Part shown: piece after piece, positions 16,685 through 25,146 of the stretch | Numbering within the stretch: position 1 is the stretch's first letter | Layout of the letters: every line of letters starts with the position of its first letter | Origin: Paraburkholderia elongata | GTDB lineage: Bacteria > Pseudomonadota > Gammaproteobacteria > Burkholderiales > Burkholderiaceae | Length of the DNA stretch: 64,000 nucleotides | Reading direction: 5' to 3' | NCBI RefSeq assembly: GCF_013177735.1 | Contig: NZ_WOEZ01000245.1 | Coordinates: 118,303-182,302 of the forward strand | Position numbers and translations under genes: made by a program | The notes under the pieces: generated by a model | Told to the model about the DNA's origin: nothing | Databases searched by the model: none | What the model saw: only the letters and a program-made list of their open reading frames with translations

Positions 16685-17503
16685 ATGACCGCCTCTCTGG
16701 ACACCGCCATCGCTCGCGCGCCCGAAATGCCGCGCATCGTGCTGATTACCGGCGCCGCCCGCCGCATCGGGCGCTCGCTCGCGCTCGGCTTCGCCGCGCG
16801 TGGCTGGGACGTGGCGGTCCATTACGGCGCGTCGCGGGAGGCGGCTGACGAAGTGGTCGCGGAAATCGTCGCCTTGGGCCGCCGGGCGGTGGCTTTGCAC
16901 GCGGAATTGGGCGATGAAGCCCAAGTGGAGCAGCTTTTGCCCGCCTGTATGGCCGCGCTGGGCCGCCCGTCGTGTATCGTCAACAACGCGTCGCGCTTCG
17001 AAGAAGACACGGCGCTTAACGTCGGTTACGACCTCCTGCTGAAGCTGACCGCGATGAATCTCGGCGCGCCGCTCGTGCTGGCGCGTATGCTGTTCGAAGC
17101 CACGCCGGAAGCCGCGCGCACCGACGAAAGCCAGCGCGGCGTGGTCATCAACGTGCTGGACCAGAAGCTGTACAACATGAATCCGGACTACCTGTCGTAC
17201 ACGCTGTCGAAAGCAGCGTTGCAGGCAGCGACGGTTGCACTGGCGCAGGCGTTGGCGCCGAAAGTGCGCGTGGTCGGGCTCGCCCCCGGTCTGACGATGC
17301 AATCCGGCGATCAAACGCCGGAAAGTTTTGAAGCCGCTCACCGTACTACGCCTTTGGGCCGCGCGTCGCGGCCGGAGGATATTGTCGCCGCCGCGTTGTA
17401 TCTCGCCGATGCAGCGGGCGTCACCGGAACGACGCTGGTGGTCGACGGCGGGCAGCACCTTGTGCCGCTGCCGCGCGACGTAATGTTTTTGACGGGCGCC
17501 TGA
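16685..17503 (+). CDS. SDR-family oxidoreductase, pteridine-reductase-like
   Basis: 272 residues. The nucleotide loop TGAARRIGRSLALGFAARGW carries the RR signature of NADPH-using pteridine reductases. The active site is seen in VINVLDQKLYNMNPDYLSY followed by TLSKAAL (Tyr-X3-Lys). Just upstream of folB, so a role in reducing dihydropterins or dihydromonapterin, as for FolM, is a reasonable inference. An internal ATG (residue 15) would also leave the fold intact and would relieve the tight spacing with the divergent gene. Confidence 0.85.
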   Translation: MTASLDTAIARAPEMPRIVLITGAARRIGRSLALGFAARGWDVAVHYGASREAADEVVAEIVALGRRAVALHAELGDEAQVEQLLPACMAALGRPSCIVNNASRFEEDTALNVGYDLLLKLTAMNLGAPLVLARMLFEATPEAARTDESQRGVVINVLDQKLYNMNPDYLSYTLSKAALQAATVALAQALAPKVRVVGLAPGLTMQSGDQTPESFEAAHRTTPLGRASRPEDIVAAALYLADAAGVTGTTLVVDGGQHLVPLPRDVMFLTGA

Positions 17504-17600
17504 ACCGCGCGCGTGCTGGTTGCCGGCTAAAGTTGGCGGCCGTTCGCGCGTTGAAGCGCCCCTTTGCGTGCCCCGCACGCTTTTTTCGACTGGAACGAAC

Positions 17601-17996
17601 ATGTTTGCCGCTCTTTCGCATCCCCGGCTCGCCGATTGCCGCCGGCTCTTTCTGCGCAATTACGAAGTGCACATCAACATCGGTGTGCACGACTTCGAAA
17701 AGCGCGGCGAACAGCGCGTCGTGATCAACGTCGAACTGTTCGTGCCGCTCGCGCTGTCCACGCCGGTTCAGGACAAATTGAACGAAGTCGTCGATTACGA
17801 TTTCATGCGCTCGACCATCGCGCGCCGCGTCGAACAAGGCCATATTCACCTGCAGGAAACCCTCTGCGACGACCTCGTCAAGGCACTGCTCGATCATCCG
17901 CAGGTGCGCGCTGTGTGCGTGTCGACCGAAAAGCCGGACGTTTATCCCGACTGCGACGCGGTGGGCGTCGAAGTCTTTCGTATTAAAGAGGATTGA
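17601..17996 (+). CDS. folB: dihydroneopterin aldolase FolB
   Basis: 131 residues, matching the single-domain family. Motifs include LFLRNYEVHINIGVHDFEK, QRVVINVELFVP, VVDYDFMRSTI and VSTEKPDVYPDCDAVGVEV. It cleaves dihydroneopterin to 6-hydroxymethyl-dihydropterin in folate synthesis. An earlier in-frame start exists but the ATG before FAALSHPRLADC fits homologue length better. Stop and the following ttcA start are 3 bp apart, indicating coupled expression. Confidence 0.93.
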   Translation: MFAALSHPRLADCRRLFLRNYEVHINIGVHDFEKRGEQRVVINVELFVPLALSTPVQDKLNEVVDYDFMRSTIARRVEQGHIHLQETLCDDLVKALLDHPQVRAVCVSTEKPDVYPDCDAVGVEVFRIKED

Positions 17997-17999
17997 GCC

Positions 18000-18998
18000 A
18001 TGAATGCTCAGGAAATCCTGAACGACGGCGCGGCCGCTGAGGCGGCTCAGGCCGCGCACGCTCCTGCGGGCAAAGCGCCGCTCACGCGCCGCGAGCAGAA
18101 AGAAGCCTACGAGAACAACAAGCTGTTCAAGCGGCTTGCGCGCCAGGTCGGCGAGGCGATCGGCGACTTCAACATGATCGAGGAAGGCGACAAGGTGATG
18201 GTCTGCCTGTCGGGCGGCAAGGATAGCTACGCGATGCTCGAAATCCTGATGCGGTTGCGCGAACGCGCGCCGATCAACTTCGACATCGTGGCGGTGAATC
18301 TCGACCAGAAGCAGCCGGGTTTTCCGGAGCACGTGCTGCCCGAATACCTGAAGCAGCTCGACATTCCGTTTCACATCGAAAACCAGGATACGTACAGCAT
18401 CGTCAAGCGGCTGGTGCCGGAGGGCAAGACCACCTGCTCGCTGTGCTCGCGCTTGCGTCGCGGTATTCTGTATCGCGTGGCGGGCGAGCTCGGTGCGACC
18501 AAGATCGCGCTCGGCCATCATCGAGATGACATCCTGCAAACGCTGCTGCTGAACATGTTCTACGGCGGCAAGCTGAAGGGCATGCCGCCCAAGCTGCAAT
18601 CGGACGACGGCAAGAACATCGTGATCCGCCCGCTGGCCTACGTGAAGGAAACCGATCTGGAAAAGTACGCGGAGCTGCGCGAATTCCCGATCATTCCGTG
18701 CAACCTGTGCGGCAGTCAGCCGAACCTGAAACGCGCTGAAATGAAGGCGCTGATCCGCGATTGGGAGAAGCGCTTCCCGGGCCGCATCGAGAACATGTTC
18801 AATGCGTTGTCGAACATCGTGCCGTCGCATCTGATGGATCACAACCTGTTCCCGTTCGCCGGCCTGTGTGCAAGCGGCGAGGCCGATCCGCAAGGCGATA
18901 TCGCCTTCGACGAAGAGCCGTGTTCGACCGATGCCGGCGAGGGCGTGCTGCTCAACGGATCGAAACCGATCTCGATCGTCCAGTTCGACGATATGTGA
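18000..18998 (+). CDS. ttcA: tRNA 2-thiocytidine(32) synthetase TtcA
   Basis: 332 residues. The PP-loop ATP-pyrophosphatase motif SGGKDS lies at residues 71-76, and two CxxC pairs hold the iron-sulfur cluster: CSLC (within TTCSLCSRLRRG) and CNLC (within IIPCNLCGSQPN). It thiolates cytidine 32 of some tRNAs. An AAGAGGATTGAGCC ribosome-binding region overlaps the folB end. Followed by two hairpins before glmU. Confidence 0.95.
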   Translation: MNAQEILNDGAAAEAAQAAHAPAGKAPLTRREQKEAYENNKLFKRLARQVGEAIGDFNMIEEGDKVMVCLSGGKDSYAMLEILMRLRERAPINFDIVAVNLDQKQPGFPEHVLPEYLKQLDIPFHIENQDTYSIVKRLVPEGKTTCSLCSRLRRGILYRVAGELGATKIALGHHRDDILQTLLLNMFYGGKLKGMPPKLQSDDGKNIVIRPLAYVKETDLEKYAELREFPIIPCNLCGSQPNLKRAEMKALIRDWEKRFPGRIENMFNALSNIVPSHLMDHNLFPFAGLCASGEADPQGDIAFDEEPCSTDAGEGVLLNGSKPISIVQFDDM

Positions 18999-19011
18999 CA
19001 AGCCGTGAAGT

Positions 19012-19072
19012 GCCCGGAAATCAAAGGTTTCCGGGCGATTCCGCAGGGTAATAAGGCCGCGCGAGCGGCCTT
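19012..19072 (+). terminator. two consecutive hairpins after ttcA
   Basis: A 9-bp stem GCCCGGAAA/TTTCCGGGC (19012-19036) is followed by AAGGCCGC/GCGGCCTT with a GCGA tetraloop (19053-19072) and TTGTCGTT. The second is a likely terminator; the first may aid 3' stability. Confidence 0.6.
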
Positions 19073-19131
19073 TGTCGTTATGGGCTGCATGATAGAATCG
19101 TCGGCTCGAAACTCGTCTGATTGCCGACGCC

Positions 19132-20493
19132 ATGAACATTGTGATTTTGGCGGCAGGCACCGGTAAGCGCATGCGGTCCGCGCTTCCCAAGGTGCTCCAT
19201 CCCCTGGCTGGCCGGCCGCTCCTCGCTCATGTCATCGACACCGCACGCGCGCTCAAGCCCACGCGTCTGGTCGTGGTGGTCGGTCATGGCGCCGAAGCCG
19301 TGCGTCAAGCGGTAGCGGCGCCGGACGTCCAGTTCGCCGCGCAGGAACAGCAACTCGGCACCGGCCACGCGGTGCAGCAGGCGCTGCCGTTGCTCGATCC
19401 GTCCGAACCCACGCTGGTGCTGTACGGCGATGTGCCGCTCACGCGCGCCAGCACGCTGCAGGCGCTGACCGATCGCGCGGGCGAGGGCGGCTACGGCGTG
19501 CTCACCGTCACGCTCGACAACCCCAGCGGCTACGGCCGCATCGTGCGCGATCAGCACGGCAGGGTGTCGCGCATCGTCGAACAGAAAGACGCAACGCCCG
19601 AGCAACTCAAGATCACCGAGATCAACACCGGCATCATCGTCGCGCCGACCGAGCGCCTTGGCGGCTGGCTCGCGGCGTTGAAAAACGACAATGCGCAAGG
19701 CGAGTTTTACCTGACCGATGCAGTCGAGATGGCGATCGAGGCGGGACTTGAAGTTGTCACCACCCAGCCTGACGAAGAATGGGAAACGCTCGGCGTGAAT
19801 AGCAAGCAGCAGCTTGCCGAACTCGAACGGATCTATCAGCACGATGTCGCGGAAGCGCTGCTGGTTGCGGGCGTGACGCTTGCCGACCCGGCTCGCCTCG
19901 ACGTGCGCGGCACGCTCGAATGCGGCCGCGACGTTTCGATCGACGTGAACTGCGTGTTCGAAGGCCGCGTTACCTTGGCTGACAACGTGACCGTCGGGCC
20001 GAACTGTGTGATCCGCAATGCGACGATCGGCGCCGGCACGCGCATCGATGCGTTCACGCACATCGAAGGCGCCGAAGTCGGGGCGAACGTCGTGCTCGGC
20101 CCCTATGCGCGGCTGCGTCCGGGCGCGTCATTGCAGGACGAGTCGCACGTCGGCAACTTCGTCGAAGTGAAAAACGCGGTGCTCGGTCATGGCTCAAAGG
20201 CGAACCATCTCACGTATATCGGCGACGCGGATATCGGCGCGCGCGTGAATATCGGCGCGGGTACCATCACCTGCAACTACGACGGCGCGAACAAATTCCG
20301 TACGGTCATCGAAGACGACGTGTTTGTCGGCTCCGACACGCAACTCGTGGCGCCTGTGCGTGTGAAGCGCGGCGTGACGATCGCGGCGGGCACAACGGTC
20401 TGGAAGGATGTCGAAGAAGACATGCTGGTCCTGAACGATAAGACTCAAACAAGCAAGCCGGGCTATGTACGCCCGGTCAAGAAGAAAAGTTGA
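19132..20493 (+). CDS. glmU: bifunctional GlmU uridyltransferase/acetyltransferase
   Basis: 453 residues. The N-terminal pyrophosphorylase domain has LAAGTGKRMRSALPKVLHPL and GTGHAVQQALP. The C-terminal left-handed beta helix has isoleucine-rich hexapeptide repeats (VTVGPNCVIRNATIGAGTRI, VNIGAGTITCNYDG). It makes UDP-N-acetylglucosamine for peptidoglycan and LPS from glucosamine-1-phosphate. glmS follows 60 bp downstream, a common pairing that places two steps of the same pathway together. Confidence 0.97.
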   Translation: MNIVILAAGTGKRMRSALPKVLHPLAGRPLLAHVIDTARALKPTRLVVVVGHGAEAVRQAVAAPDVQFAAQEQQLGTGHAVQQALPLLDPSEPTLVLYGDVPLTRASTLQALTDRAGEGGYGVLTVTLDNPSGYGRIVRDQHGRVSRIVEQKDATPEQLKITEINTGIIVAPTERLGGWLAALKNDNAQGEFYLTDAVEMAIEAGLEVVTTQPDEEWETLGVNSKQQLAELERIYQHDVAEALLVAGVTLADPARLDVRGTLECGRDVSIDVNCVFEGRVTLADNVTVGPNCVIRNATIGAGTRIDAFTHIEGAEVGANVVLGPYARLRPGASLQDESHVGNFVEVKNAVLGHGSKANHLTYIGDADIGARVNIGAGTITCNYDGANKFRTVIEDDVFVGSDTQLVAPVRVKRGVTIAAGTTVWKDVEEDMLVLNDKTQTSKPGYVRPVKKKS

Positions 20494-20553
20494 TGGGCGT
20501 GACGCGCGCGCGGAGCGCGCTCCCTGAAACCCAGCACTGAAAAGGAATAAGCC

Positions 20554-22371
20554 ATGTGTGGCATTGTCGGCGCGGTTGCGCAACGTAATATCGTTCCCGT
20601 CCTGATCGAAGGACTGCGTCGCCTCGAGTATCGCGGCTACGACTCATGCGGCGTGGCCGTGCTCGGCGACAGCGGGCCGCGTCGCGCTCGCAGCGTCGCG
20701 CGCGTTGCCGATCTGGACGAGCAGGTGCACGAAAGCCACCTTGAAGGCATCACGGGTATCGCGCATACGCGTTGGGCGACGCACGGCGCGCCGGTGACCG
20801 ACAACGCACACCCGATCTTCTCGAAAGATGAGCTCGCGTTGGTACACAACGGCATCATCGAAAACTACGAATCACTGCGGGAGATGCTGCGGGGTAAGGG
20901 TTACACGTTTGTCTCGCAGACCGATACAGAGGTTATTGCCCACTTGATTCACAGCCTGTATCGCGGCGACCTGTTCGCGGCGGTGCGCGAAGCCGTCGCG
21001 CAATTGCACGGCGCGTACGCGATCGCGGTGCTGCATAAGAATCAGCCGCATACGGTGGTCGGCGCGCGGCAAGGTTCGCCGTTGGTGGTGGGACTCGGCA
21101 ACGGTGAGAACTTCCTCGCTTCGGATGCGCTGGCGCTTGCCGGCAGCACCGAACGCTTTATCTTCCTCGAGGAAGGCGACGTCTGCGAACTGTCGCTCGA
21201 GGGTGTGCGTATCGCCGATCGTGACGGCTATGAAGCGCAACGCGAAGTGCGCCAGGTCGCTGCGTACGGCGGCGCGGTCGAACTCGGCCCGTATCGTCAC
21301 TTCATGCAGAAGGAAATTTTCGAGCAACCGCGTGCGATTACCGACACGATCCCGCAAGCCGATTCGTTCGACGCGTCGCTATTCGGCGAGGGCGCGGAGA
21401 AGGTGTTCGCGGACATCGACAACCTGCTGATTCTGGCGTGCGGCACGAGCTATTACTCAGGGCTGACCGCGAAGTACTGGCTCGAGTCGGTCGCGAAGAT
21501 CCCGACCCAGGTGGAAATTGCCAGCGAGTATCGCTATCGCGAGTCGGTGCCGAATCCGAAGTCGCTGGTGGTGGTGATCTCGCAGTCGGGCGAAACGGCC
21601 GACACGCTCGCGGCGCTCAAGCATGCGCAGTCGCTGGGGCATAAACATACGCTGGCGGTCTGCAACGTCGGCACGAGCGCGATGGTGCGCCAGACGGAAT
21701 TGTCGTTCTTGACACATGCGGGTCGCGAGATCGGCGTGGCGTCGACGAAGGCGTTCACGACGCAACTGGTTGCGCTGTTCGTGCTGGCCGCGACGCTTGG
21801 GAAGCTGCGTGGGCAGGTGAGCGCGGAGCAGGAAGCCGAGTATCTGAAACTGCTGCGTCACTTGCCGGCGGCGTTGAATAGCGTGCTGGCGCTGGAGCCG
21901 CAGATCATCGCGTGGTCGGAGGTGTTTTCGCGCAAGGAAAATGCGTTGTTCCTCGGGCGCGGCCTGCATTACCCGATCGCGCTCGAGGGCGCGCTGAAGC
22001 TCAAGGAGATTTCCTATATCCACGCGGAAGCGTATCCGGCTGGCGAGCTGAAGCACGGGCCGCTGGCGCTCGTGACTGAAGCGATGCCGGTGGTGACGGT
22101 GGCGCCGAATGACGCGCTGCTGGAGAAGCTGAAGTCGAATATTCAGGAAGTGCGCGCGCGGGGCGGCCAGCTTTATGTGTTCGCGGACGCGGATACGAAG
22201 ATCGTGAATGACGAAGGCCTGCACGTGATCCGGATGCCGGAGCACTACGGCTTGCTGTCGCCGATTCTGCATGTGGTGCCGCTGCAGTTGCTGGCGTATC
22301 ACACGGCTTGTGCGCGAGGCACGGATGTGGATAAGCCGCGGAACCTGGCGAAATCGGTTACGGTGGAGTGA
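20554..22371 (+). CDS. glmS: glutamine-fructose-6-phosphate aminotransferase GlmS
   Basis: 605 residues. The N-terminal glutaminase has the nucleophile Cys2 in MCGIVGAV, RWATHGAP and HNGIIENY. Two SIS sugar-isomerase domains carry CGTSYYSGLTAKYW, SQSGETADTLAAL and the C-terminal end DVDKPRNLAKSVTVE. First committed step of amino-sugar synthesis, producing glucosamine-6-phosphate. AAAAGGAATAAGCC precedes the ATG; a strong terminator follows. Confidence 0.97.
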   Translation: MCGIVGAVAQRNIVPVLIEGLRRLEYRGYDSCGVAVLGDSGPRRARSVARVADLDEQVHESHLEGITGIAHTRWATHGAPVTDNAHPIFSKDELALVHNGIIENYESLREMLRGKGYTFVSQTDTEVIAHLIHSLYRGDLFAAVREAVAQLHGAYAIAVLHKNQPHTVVGARQGSPLVVGLGNGENFLASDALALAGSTERFIFLEEGDVCELSLEGVRIADRDGYEAQREVRQVAAYGGAVELGPYRHFMQKEIFEQPRAITDTIPQADSFDASLFGEGAEKVFADIDNLLILACGTSYYSGLTAKYWLESVAKIPTQVEIASEYRYRESVPNPKSLVVVISQSGETADTLAALKHAQSLGHKHTLAVCNVGTSAMVRQTELSFLTHAGREIGVASTKAFTTQLVALFVLAATLGKLRGQVSAEQEAEYLKLLRHLPAALNSVLALEPQIIAWSEVFSRKENALFLGRGLHYPIALEGALKLKEISYIHAEAYPAGELKHGPLALVTEAMPVVTVAPNDALLEKLKSNIQEVRARGGQLYVFADADTKIVNDEGLHVIRMPEHYGLLSPILHVVPLQLLAYHTACARGTDVDKPRNLAKSVTVE

Positions 22372-22410
22372 GGTTGATAGGCCGCTATCGCTAGCTTGGT
22401 CACGCTGAAT

Positions 22411-22441
22411 AAACGGTCGCCTGCGGGCGGCCGTTTTTTTT
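22411..22441 (+). terminator. intrinsic terminator after glmS
   Basis: 11-bp stem (AAACGGTCGCC pairing with GGCGGCCGTTT, one G-T) with a TGCG loop and a run of eight T. It ends the glmUS unit about 40 bp after the stop. Confidence 0.85.
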
Positions 22442-22486
22442 GCCTCGATCAACCTGAACAGCCCAAAGCCACCCGCGCTCCCGCGC

Positions 22487-22747
22487 TTACAGCTCCGGAC
22501 GCGCCAGGTCGCTGATCACGATGTGCTCGCCGTACACCTGCGCCGCCGCTACGGCCTCCAGCTTGGTCGCGTAGGGTCCGAGTTCCGGCGCGCCGTCGAA
22601 CGGGAACAGCACGCGGCCGTCCGTGGTTCGAACCACTTTCAACACGCCGAAAAAACGTCGGTAGCCGGCCAGTTTCGACGTGGCCGACACTTCAAAGTCT
22701 TCCTCCGACGTCGCGGGGACGCTGGGAATGAATACGGTCTTGCTCAT
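22487..22747 (-). CDS. small conserved hypothetical protein (DUF6723-like)
   Basis: 86 residues from the internal ATG chosen; an ATG 12 bp upstream is equally in frame. Contains TVFIPSVPATSEEDFEVSAT, GYRRFFGVLKVVRTTDGR and LGPYATKLEAVAAA. It resembles small Burkholderia-group proteins I recall as DUF6723, but the family name is from memory. No signal peptide or membrane segment. Convergent with glmS and separated from it by the terminator. Function unknown. Confidence 0.7.
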   Translation of the reverse strand: MSKTVFIPSVPATSEEDFEVSATSKLAGYRRFFGVLKVVRTTDGRVLFPFDGAPELGPYATKLEAVAAAQVYGEHIVISDLARPEL

Positions 22748-22935
22748 ACCTGAAAACATCGCTTGTTCGATGGGCCGGCACCTGCCGGAAAGGCCAGGGC
22801 ACGCCCGGTTGTCCCGGGAAGATATTCACCGGCGGCCCTCATTGTCTCAAATCCCGGCGCATTGAAGCGGATGCACGATCAGCCGCCGCCTGCCTACCGC
22901 GTCTTGGACCACAACTGCAGGCCCGGCAGCCAGCA

Positions 22936-23586
22936 TCATCCTGCGGCTTTGACCGCCGCCTCATGCTCGGCCGCCAGAGCAACATCCCGCTCGTTCACCT
23001 TCACAAAGCTCGGCCGCGAGCAGACGCGCTGGGCATACTCGAGTACGACCGGCGTCTCGGGTACCAGCTTGAACATCATCCCCCAATGCAGCGCGATGCC
23101 CCACAAGATATCCGCGGCCGACATCTTGTCCCCAAGCAAATAGGGCGACGCCTGCAGCTGGCTCGTCAATGTTCCGAGCATCGAATCGAAGTCGCCGTAC
23201 GGCGATGTGGCGAGCGGTGCCGGTTCGCGCTTCATCGCCTTGTCGACCAGCGCCGGTTCGTAGCATGCCGCGTAGTAGACCAACCAGCGCAGATACGGCC
23301 CGCGCGACGGATCGTCGAGCGCCGGTGCGAGACCCGCTTCGGGGAAAAGGTCGGCCAGATAGATAAAGATGGCGACCTGTTCGGTGACCAGCGCGTCGCC
23401 ATGAAGGATCGCCGGCACTTTGCCGAGTGGATTGATCACGCGATACGGCGCCTTGCGCTGCTCGCCGGCCTTCATGTTCAGCACTTTCAGCTGATACGGG
23501 GCGCCAAGCTCCTCGAGCAGCGTGAGTGCGCTGACAGAGCGGCATTGCGGCGAGTGGAACAGCGTGATCGTGCGGTCGGTGGTCAT
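22936..23586 (-). CDS. glutathione S-transferase family protein
   Basis: 216 residues. A thioredoxin-like N-terminal domain with FHSPQCRSVSALTLLEELGA and the cis-proline region NPLGKVPAILHGDALVTEQV, then the helical C-terminal domain (KMSAADILWGIALHWG). The start at MTTDRTITLF is preferred over a longer frame with a non-conserved tail. Probably conjugates or reduces small electrophiles using glutathione; substrate unknown. Divergent from a YafY-type regulator with a shared operator-like region, which probably controls it. Confidence 0.88.
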   Translation of the reverse strand: MTTDRTITLFHSPQCRSVSALTLLEELGAPYQLKVLNMKAGEQRKAPYRVINPLGKVPAILHGDALVTEQVAIFIYLADLFPEAGLAPALDDPSRGPYLRWLVYYAACYEPALVDKAMKREPAPLATSPYGDFDSMLGTLTSQLQASPYLLGDKMSAADILWGIALHWGMMFKLVPETPVVLEYAQRVCSRPSFVKVNERDVALAAEHEAAVKAAG

Positions 23587-23666
23587 GGCGGGAGCCTTCT
23601 GAGTGAGCGTCTCGTTGGGAAAGCCAGCGTCCATCTGGCGCCGGATGCCTCTATCCTAAGCGCCCA

Positions 23667-23689
23667 TACCTGTCAGTTTGTGTCAGGTA
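23667..23689. promoter_or_regulatory. operator between GST and YafY-type regulator
   Basis: TACCTG...CAGGTA forms a 6-bp inverted repeat with 11-bp spacing, and inside it TGTCAG occurs twice exactly 10 bp apart (23671, 23681). It lies in the divergent gap, just upstream of the regulator start. Probable binding site of the adjacent regulator. Confidence 0.5.
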
Positions 23690-23706
23690 TGACTACACTT
23701 GTCCGG

Positions 23707-24672
23707 ATGAGAGCCAGCCGCCTCCTTTCCATTCTGATGACCTTGCAAGCGGGCGGACGCGTGACCGCGCAGTCGCTCGCCGACGAATGCGCGGTATCGC
23801 TGCGCACGATTTATCGCGATATCGATGCCCTAAGCGCCGCGGGCGTCCCCGTCCAAAGCGAACGGGGCGCGGAAGGCGGCTATCGTCTGCTCGACGGATA
23901 CCGTACGCGTCTGAACGGCCTGTCGTCGCAGGAAGCGGAGGCGTTGTTCCTCGCGGGCTTGCCTGGGCCGGTGCAGGCACTCGGTCTCGGCGCCGTGATG
24001 GCCGGCGCGCAAGTCAAGTTGCTTGCCGCGCTGCCGATCGAATTGCGCTCGACCGCGGAGCGCATGCGCTCGCGTTTTCACCTCGACGCCCCGGCCTGGT
24101 TCGCCGATGCGGATCAGCCCGCGAATCTGCCGTTGATTGCCAGCGCGGTATGGGAACAGCATCCGCTGCAGATTCGCTATCAGAGCTGGAAAGCTGAAAA
24201 ATTCCGCCGGATCGAACCGCTCGGCATCGTGCTGAAAAGCGGAGCCTGGTACGTGGTTGGGCGCGTCGGCACGGACATCCGCACCTATCGCATTTCGCGC
24301 ATTCTCGAATTGTGCCCGCTGGACGAGACTTTCGAGCGGCCCCCCGCCTTCGATCTGGCGGCTTACTGGCAAGACAGCACGCAACGTCTGTCCGAAGAGA
24401 TGCATGCTAGCGAGGCAACGCTGCGCCTGTCGCCGTGGGGCATGCAGATGCTCGAAGTCTTTACCTCGACGTTCGCACGCTCAGCCGCAAAAATCAGCGA
24501 GCCGGACCCGGCCGATGGCTGGCGCACGGTCACACTGCCGGTCGGCTCGATCAGGCAGGCATGCGCGGAACTGCTGCGCTTCGGCACCGAGGCCGACGTG
24601 CTGGCGCCGCCCGAGTTGCGCGCCCGTTTCGCCGAGGTGGCGGCAGCCTTGCATCGCCGCTACGCGCAATGA
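23707..24672 (+). CDS. YafY-type HTH/WYL-domain transcriptional regulator
   Basis: 321 residues. DeoR/HTH_11-type winged helix at the N-terminus (LLSILMTLQAGGRVTAQSLA, SLRTIYRDIDALSAAGVPV) followed by a WYL domain (IRYQSWKAEKFRRIEPLGIV, GAWYVVGRV) and a C-terminal WCX region. An ATG 18 bp upstream is also possible. Probably senses a ligand through the WYL domain and regulates the divergent GST gene. The stop is immediately followed by a decayed peroxidase remnant. Confidence 0.88.
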   Translation: MRASRLLSILMTLQAGGRVTAQSLADECAVSLRTIYRDIDALSAAGVPVQSERGAEGGYRLLDGYRTRLNGLSSQEAEALFLAGLPGPVQALGLGAVMAGAQVKLLAALPIELRSTAERMRSRFHLDAPAWFADADQPANLPLIASAVWEQHPLQIRYQSWKAEKFRRIEPLGIVLKSGAWYVVGRVGTDIRTYRISRILELCPLDETFERPPAFDLAAYWQDSTQRLSEEMHASEATLRLSPWGMQMLEVFTSTFARSAAKISEPDPADGWRTVTLPVGSIRQACAELLRFGTEADVLAPPELRARFAEVAAALHRRYAQ

Positions 24673-24701
24673 GGGCGAGGGTTCGCAGCGATCGTTGCCC
24701 C

Positions 24702-25033
24702 CACTATTACCTCGACGGCAAATTGCAACTAACGGCTTAAGAATTAAGAGGCAAAAAACTGTTCGACAATCCGGCGGGCGGCAATTGCGCCTCCTGTCAC
24801 ATCGATCAATCGGGTGTCGACGGCTCTCATCCGCTTTTCACCGACTTCAACGTCCAGCGCTCGGTGTGCCGCGGAATCCGGAGTTGCGCGTGACGTCGAT
24901 ACGAGCGACGAGCCGCTCAGGCGCAAAGCGGGCGAGCGCCCCCGTGTGGTCGGAGCGGGACATCGATGACGTCGCCGCTTTCCTCGCCACGCTTAACGAC
25001 GATTACGTGCTGAAATCAGCGCAGTCGAAGTAG
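24702..25033 (+). pseudogene. remnant of a MauG-like di-haem cytochrome c peroxidase
   Basis: Reading across frames recovers YYLDGKLQLTA-stop-ELRGKKLFDNPAGGNCASCHIDQ, with the haem-c motif CASCH. A frame change near 24851 leads to ALGVPRNPELR, and later ERDIDDVAAFLATLNDDY. These are recognisable pieces of the C-terminal half of bacterial di-haem peroxidases in the right order. An in-frame TAA (24738-24740), a one-base frameshift and an internal deletion disable it. The N-terminal half is absent, replaced by the regulator upstream. Confidence 0.8.
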
Positions 25034-25083
25034 CAGGCGCAGACGCACCAGCCGGCCGTCTTTCCTAAGACGAATTTTGGCCC

Positions 25084-25114
25084 TTGGTGCCTCTTTTAGG
25101 GGCAGAGCTATAAT
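25084..25114 (+). promoter_or_regulatory. candidate promoter of lytic transglycosylase gene
   Basis: A perfect TATAAT (25109-25114) preceded by TTGGTG with 19 bp between, 33 bp before the coding start. Spacing is longer than ideal but the -10 is consensus. Confidence 0.5.
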
Positions 25115-25146
25115 GCGCGAATCCCCTTTCTTTCCCGTCCTCCTTT

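Noticed and set aside
19078..20061. Long open frame on the minus strand opposite glmU
   Set aside because: Arg/His/Ala-rich composition typical of antisense frames in high-GC genes; glmU on the other strand is unmistakable.
22963..23706. Upstream extension of the YafY regulator frame
   Set aside because: It is antisense to the GST gene and lacks regulator-like sequence before the HTH.
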